DNA of 64,000 nt from Neobacillus niacini NBRC 15566 (GTDB lineage: Bacteria; Bacillota; Bacilli; Bacillales; Cytobacillaceae), in NCBI RefSeq assembly GCF_001591505.1, contig NZ_BCVA01000012.1:1-64000 (forward strand), read 5' to 3'. This document shows positions 63,260-64,000 of the stretch, one piece after another (position 1 is the first letter of the stretch; the number at the start of each line of letters is the position of its first letter). Position numbers and translations under genes: made by a program. The notes under the pieces are model-generated. The model made no database searches. It saw only the letters and a program-made list of their open reading frames with translations, and was not told the DNA's origin.

Positions 63260-64000
63260 ATGGCAGAACTAATGTCACTTCTTCAAGGGTTTGAAACAGC
63301 ATTAACCCTGCAGAATCTTCTTTACTGTTTGATTGGTGTATCTGTTGGTATGTTTGTTGGGGTACTGCCGGGATTAGGGCCGGTAGCTGGAACGGCAATT
63401 CTAATACCAATGACCTATGGCATGGAACCTGTATCTGCGATTATTATGCTGTCCGGAATTTTTTATGGGGGTATGTATGGAGGAACAATTACATCCGTAT
63501 TAATCAATACTCCCGGTGAAACCGCTTCCGTAATCACCTGTATTGATGGACACCAAATGGCGAAAAAAGGACGTGCGGGTGTCGCATTGGGAGTGGCTGC
63601 AATTGGTTCTTTTATCGGAGGAGTAGTAGCCATTATTGCTCTGGCATTAGTGGGTCCAAAGTTGGCTAAATACGCATTGCAATTTGGCCCTCCGGAATAC
63701 TTTAGTTTAATGTTTTTTGGTTTATTGCTATTAGTCGCACTAATGGGAAAATCGCTAATTAAGGGATTGATTGCCGCCATCCTCGGTTTGCTTTTGTCCC
63801 TTGTTGGAATGGATCCCGGATCTGGAGCACCAAGGTTTACTTTTGGGCAAATGGAATTATTCGATGGGCTTGAATTTGTCGTGGTGGCAATGGGGTTATT
63901 TGGGATTTCGGAAATTTTGTTGAATGCAGAAAGTAAAATGAAATTGGATAAGCCAGAAAAAATTAAGGGTCTCTTCCCTTCACGAGAGGAATGGGCACCT
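63260..64000 (+). CDS. tctA: TctA-type large membrane subunit, partial
   Basis: The last 741 bases are open from ATG 63260 (AAGGAGGTG seven bases before) to the window edge. The 247 residues show the TctA family signatures GMFVGVLPGLGPVAGTAILI, GIFYGGMYGGTITSVLINTP, GETASVITCIDGHQMAKKGR and GPPEYFSLMFFGLLLLVALM. TctA is the transport channel, normally about 500 residues with ten to twelve helices; half lies outside the window. Third gene of the operon TctC-TctB-TctA. Confidence 0.92.
   Translation, partial: MAELMSLLQGFETALTLQNLLYCLIGVSVGMFVGVLPGLGPVAGTAILIPMTYGMEPVSAIIMLSGIFYGGMYGGTITSVLINTPGETASVITCIDGHQMAKKGRAGVALGVAAIGSFIGGVVAIIALALVGPKLAKYALQFGPPEYFSLMFFGLLLLVALMGKSLIKGLIAAILGLLLSLVGMDPGSGAPRFTFGQMELFDGLEFVVVAMGLFGISEILLNAESKMKLDKPEKIKGLFPSREEWAP

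Noticed and set aside
1..64000. Treating all frameshifts as sequencing errors.
   Set aside because: The 1166-, 1602-, 829- and 1108-residue genes are fully open, while breaks cluster in a few genes with several lesions each, which looks like decay. Single-lesion cases remain open to doubt.

Overview
The window is low-GC DNA with strong AGGAGG-type ribosome binding sites, GTG and TTG starts and many hairpin-plus-U-run terminators. Its protein families (YeiH/LysR pair, RraB-like protein, YkvA, DUF2277, YHYH/Excalibur secreted protein, AAC(3)/YokD-like acetyltransferase) are typical of Bacillaceae, most like an environmental Bacillus/Neobacillus-type chromosome. The genus is inference.

Layout. 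1-22.7 kb is ordinary but visibly eroding chromosome: an M20 peptidase end, a secreted M28 aminopeptidase, an RCC1-repeat protein, small conserved proteins, a divergent YeiH/LysR pair, an aldo/keto reductase, an RraB-like protein, an AAC(3) acetyltransferase, a TPR membrane protein and several orphans. Broken genes are common here (YkvA, MATE transporter, a metallopeptidase, a TPR protein), with a mostly deleted group II intron sitting just after a terminator and two families of short intergenic repeats.

23.0-57.1 kb is a dense defence island, nearly all on the + strand and cut into modules by terminators: (a) a decayed MazG-like gene plus PLD-nuclease/helicase/DUF3427 gene; (b) a 1166-aa protein of unknown fold plus a 1602-aa DEAH helicase with a C-terminal DUF1998 region, overlapping and resembling Druantia type III in layout; (c) McrB plus a long McrC-like nuclease; (d) a RecQ helicase carrying an N-terminal nuclease domain, overlapping a coiled-coil tail-anchored membrane protein; (e) an EVE-domain McrB plus a PD-(D/E)xK partner, a MazG-like protein and an HNH nuclease; (f) small orphans, one PUA/EVE-like; (g) a third McrB/McrC pair; (h) a minus-strand putative nuclease and two small conserved genes. 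Three McrBC-type machines lie within 20 kb, and PUA/EVE-like modified-base readers recur in different genetic positions. The RecQ-nuclease/membrane-protein unit and the composite b-c-d block are the best candidates for something not yet described.

57.7-64 kb returns to ordinary genes: a YHYH/Excalibur secreted protein, an RpiB-family isomerase, a GntR/FCD regulator behind duplicated palindromic operators, and a tripartite tricarboxylate transporter operon (TctC, TctB, partial TctA).
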